64,000 nucleotides of DNA from Mastigias papua (Eukaryota > Cnidaria > Scyphozoa > Rhizostomeae > Mastigiidae), in the NCBI GenBank assembly GCA_964019165.1, contig OZ025274.1, positions 10,859,907 to 10,923,906 of the forward strand. The letters run 5' to 3'. Position numbers and translations under genes: made by a program. The notes under the pieces were generated by a model. It had not been told where the DNA came from. It did not search any database and saw nothing but the letters and a program-made list of their open reading frames with translations. This document shows positions 63,004 through 64,000 of the stretch, in pieces (the stretch's first letter is position 1; every line of letters begins with the position of its first letter).

Positions 63004-64000
63004 ATGAGCATCCAGTTGGAAGAAAAGGAAGTAAGGGAGGCTATTGGATTTTTGAGTAAATATATTGCTGAGCACGATGGATCCGATGATGCTGTCCTCG
63101 TAAGACCGAACTGCTACTGCATGACAAAAGACGAAATTGAAGGAGAAATACTAGATCTCATCCTATCTTACTTATCACGAAGGTATTTTTTGGAATTTTA
63201 TATTTTGTGCGACGCAAACCTCGCAAACCTTGTTGTTTCATCCGCTGTAATCCTACACTCCACAAGGTTACTTTCTCGGATATTTCTGCCCTTGATTTAA
63301 CTGACAACATATCTGATTTTGATCGAAGTTTTTGTCAATTTTATTGTGTACTGTGCACATCGAGGTTGGTCTTATCGAGAATACTTAACATTTTGCTTTG
63401 GAATTTGCCGCCTTTTGTCGATCGGTATGTGACAATGCCTGTGCATATTTTCGCAAGAGTGAAATATTTGATTTATTCAGTACGTTTCTGATGTGTAGCA
63501 AGCTATTACTCGTTCAAGTTGTCTTCCACGTGATTTCACTTGGAGTTGTATGTCAACCGTCACCGTTCTTGTCTAAAATTCACAATGTTTATCTTTCAGA
63601 AGATGCAGCTCGGCTCTCAAAGCAGCACTTGCTCGTGAAATTGCTTCAGAAATTCAAAGCAGAGATCTCGGAGTATTTGAACAAGATGATGATCTCCATC
63701 TTCCAGATGGTGAACCAGCCATTAAAAGTAAGAATATAGGTTGTGAATTTGTGTAGATTGATGGAGTTTAACTAGCCTTTTAGACATGATGTATTCAATT
63801 GCTCAAAAGTTAAGAAAGTTCAGTACTGAATTTTTTAGGCCTATGAAAGCTGATTAGTCATTTACCTTTAATTTCCAATATTCATAGGAGACAATTATCC
63901 CTTTGCTTAATTCATATATATTTCTTGTGGCAACCTGTGTGATAGATTGTTATGAGTGCAAAGTACCTGTATGCCCAAGACAGTCTTAAGACAACTTCAA
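63004..64000 (+). CDS. Unidentified host-type gene, 5' part
   Basis: The first ATG in frame is at 63004 (SIQLEEKEVREAIGFLSKYI). Exon 1 ends at 63182 before a GT donor. Exon 2 (63600-63727) follows a CAG acceptor and joins in the same codon. It continues CSSALKAALAREIASEIQSR and DDDLHLPDGEPAIK, with another GT donor after it. The N-terminal part is acidic with a YCMTKDEIEGEILDLILSY helix-rich segment. I do not recognise the family. The gene continues beyond the window. The start is a choice, since an upstream exon is possible. Confidence 0.5.

Overview
This is a metazoan nuclear genome window of roughly 60 percent A+T. It has spliced genes with GT-AG introns, LINE, LTR, Penelope-like and DNA transposons, and a tRNA-derived SINE. 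There are no operons or ribosome binding sites. The element mix (THAP-type Kolobok, PIF/Harbinger, BEL/Pao, several Ty3/Gypsy lineages, hammerhead-bearing Penelope-like elements, AGGCCTA-rich LTRs) suggests a marine invertebrate. I cannot name the phylum from sequence alone. Letter labels such as Gypsy-A or R1 are mine.

Layout. 320-5688: a Kolobok-type transposon with TTAA target duplications. It carries a seven-exon THAP transposase gene on the minus strand and a two-exon P2X7-ballast-like gene on the plus strand. 6992-13571: a complete, young BEL/Pao element (minus). 13645-15256: a Penelope-like copy broken by a LINE and a solo LTR. 15254-16095: a short deleted Gypsy copy. 16967-20530: an R1 LTR split by a Harbinger element (17161-20148) and a small LINE tail. 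21411-28870: fragments of Gypsy-C and Gypsy-D with an RTE-like LINE between them. 29424-51620: one older Gypsy-F split by Gypsy-B (30358-48500, target duplication GCTGA at both ends). Gypsy-B itself holds a head-to-head Penelope-like pair, a Gypsy-A copy with a second Harbinger inside its LTR, a TTAA-flanked DNA transposon, a LINE tail and a tandem trimer of a tRNA-derived SINE. 51626-54587: Gypsy-G and Gypsy-H remnants. 55120-57460: a CR1-like LINE. 57523-57872: a foldback repeat.

Only the last 4 kb looks like host sequence: a two-exon RNA ligase-like gene (minus, 60198-62072) and a divergent unidentified gene that starts at 63004 and runs off the window. Almost all other coding sequence belongs to mobile elements. 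Most of it carries frameshifts, stops or deletions; some single-base shifts in homopolymers could be assembly errors.

The most unusual points are the Kolobok element pairing a transposase with a P2X7-ballast-like gene behind matched CRE-containing promoters, the repeated hammerhead-like motif in Penelope-like tails, the deep nesting in Gypsy-F, and internal deletions that start at the primer binding site in three Gypsy copies.
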